Origin: Ilumatobacteraceae bacterium
GTDB taxonomy: Bacteria; Actinomycetota; Acidimicrobiia; Acidimicrobiales; Ilumatobacteraceae
Assembly (NCBI GenBank): GCA_023254985.1
Contig: JALRJT010000030.1
Coordinates: forward strand, 1-6,067
DNA length: 6,067 bases
Direction: 5' to 3'
In this document: positions 5,189 to 6,067 of the stretch, in pieces
How the letters are laid out: each line of letters starts with the position of its first letter
Position numbering within the stretch: the first letter of the stretch is position 1
Translations under genes and position numbers: made by a program
The notes under the pieces: model-generated
What the model saw: only the letters and a program-made list of their open reading frames with translations
What the model was told of the DNA's origin: nothing
Database searches by the model: none

Positions 5189-6067
5189 ATGGCCAGTTTC
5201 CGAGATCTGCTCGCCCAGGCGAAGTCCACGATCACCGAAGTCGACACCGCTGACGCTGCGTCGCGCATCGAGCGCGGTGTGATCGTCCTCGACGTGCGCG
5301 AGCCGGATGAATATGAACAGGGCGCATTGCCGAGTGCGTTGCACATCCCGCGCGGTCATCTCGAGGCACAGATCGAGACCAAGATCGTCGACAAGTCCGC
5401 GCCGATCGTCGTGTATTGCGCAGGCGGTGTGCGCAGCGCATTCGCCGCAAAGACACTCGCCGAGCTCGGCTATACCGACGTCGTGTCGATGGCCGGTGGC
5501 TTCGGCAAGTGGAAGGACGAGGGCCGTGCGTGGAAGACGCCTGCGACGTTGAACGCGGAGCAAAAGATTCGCTATCAGCGTCACCTGCTTCTGCCCGAGG
5601 TCGGCATCGAGGGTCAGGCGAAGCTACTCGCGAGCAAGGTGTTGATGCTCGGAGCGGGTGGTCTCGGTTCGCCGGCGGCGCTCTATCTCGCTGCAGCCGG
5701 TGTCGGCACGATCGGCATCGTCGACATGGACGAAGTCGATGCATCCAACCTGCAGCGCCAGATACTGCACAACATCGATCGCGTGGGTGACCGCAAGGTC
5801 GACTCGGCAAAAAAGACGCTCACGATGCTCAACCCCGACGTCAACGTCGTCACGTACGACACGCGGCTCGAGGCGAACAACATCATGGACATCATCAAGG
5901 GCTACGACGTGATCGTGGACGGCGCCGACAACTTCCCGTCGCGCTATCTGTTGAACGACGCGAGCGTGAAGCTCGGCATCCCCGTCGTGCACGGTTCGAT
6001 CTTCCGCTTCGAAGGCATGGTCACGGTGTTCGACCCGAAGAATGGACCGACCTATCGCGACATGGTG
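5189..6067 (+). CDS. moeB: Rhodanese-E1-like fusion, MoeB/MoeZ/ThiF-type adenylyltransferase (3' end outside window)
   Basis: The first 293 residues are present and the frame is open at the window edge. Residues 1-118 form a rhodanese domain with LDVREPDEYEQG (34-45) and the active loop CAGGVRS (77-83), Cys77 being the persulfide-carrying residue. From about 121 an E1-like domain follows: RYQRHLLLPEVGIEGQ (128-143), the ATP-binding loop GAGGLGSP (155-162), VDMDEVDASNLQRQ (178-191, with Asp179, Asn187, Arg190 and Gln191), Lys203, and DGADNFPSRY (244-253, with Asp247). Such enzymes adenylate the C-terminal Gly-Gly of a ubiquitin-like sulfur carrier (MoaD, ThiS or CysO type), and the rhodanese then supplies sulfur to form the thiocarboxylate for molybdopterin, thiamine or cysteine synthesis. 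Which carrier is used cannot be told, as none is in the window. The usual CYRC zinc site is TYRD here (288-291). Actinobacterial MoeZ normally has the rhodanese at the C-terminus. The start follows a good Shine-Dalgarno site. Confidence 0.9.
   Translation, partial: MASFRDLLAQAKSTITEVDTADAASRIERGVIVLDVREPDEYEQGALPSALHIPRGHLEAQIETKIVDKSAPIVVYCAGGVRSAFAAKTLAELGYTDVVSMAGGFGKWKDEGRAWKTPATLNAEQKIRYQRHLLLPEVGIEGQAKLLASKVLMLGAGGLGSPAALYLAAAGVGTIGIVDMDEVDASNLQRQILHNIDRVGDRKVDSAKKTLTMLNPDVNVVTYDTRLEANNIMDIIKGYDVIVDGADNFPSRYLLNDASVKLGIPVVHGSIFRFEGMVTVFDPKNGPTYRDMV

Noticed and set aside
4604..5990. Minus-strand open frames opposite the sirtuin and rhodanese-MoeB genes
   Set aside because: The opposite strand has complete catalytic motifs in both genes. 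The antisense translations are Arg/His-rich shadows.

Overview
The window is GC-rich, densely packed chromosomal DNA with many GTG starts and almost no space between genes. Together with a coenzyme F420 gene and a Lys/Ala-rich histone-like protein, this points to a high-GC actinobacterium. From remembered family resemblance I would guess the class Acidimicrobiia (Ilumatobacter-like), but that is inference. There are no mobile elements, CRISPR arrays, rRNA or tRNA genes, and no sign of recent transfer. Most of the window is housekeeping sequence.

Layout from left to right: (1) 56-184 (+), a 42-residue, extremely basic histone H1-like protein with a good ribosome binding site and a strong intrinsic terminator at 232-261. 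(2) 276-878 (-), cofC/fbiD, the guanylyltransferase of F420 biosynthesis, converging on the small gene. (3) A 43-bp divergent promoter region carrying a repeated 10-mer. (4) 922-1917 (+), gpsA, glycerol-3-phosphate dehydrogenase. (5) 1953-3209 (+), a 418-residue protein of unknown function. (6) 3206-3883 (+), rnhB, ribonuclease HII, coupled to the previous gene by a GTGA overlap. (7) 3858-4328 (-), an unrecognised 156-residue protein, possibly winged-helix, overlapping the end of rnhB tail to tail. (8) 4382-5143 (+), a zinc-containing sirtuin. (9) 5189 to the window end (+), a rhodanese/E1-like fusion of the MoeB/MoeZ type, cut off at its C-terminus.

The gpsA, 418-aa and rnhB genes probably form one transcription unit. 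The two divergent pairs (cofC/gpsA and 156-aa gene/sirtuin) are separated by only 43 and 53 bp. Several GTG starts have no Shine-Dalgarno sequence but have a -10-like hexamer ending 6-7 nt upstream, which suggests leaderless mRNAs. The histone-like gene and the rhodanese-MoeB gene instead have clear Shine-Dalgarno sites.

The most interesting items are the free-standing Lys/Ala protein, which lies where mycobacteria carry hupB relative to fbiD and gpdA2; the rhodanese-first domain order of the E1-like enzyme and its loss of the usual zinc CxxC; and the two uncharacterised proteins. I see no convincing new multi-gene system.
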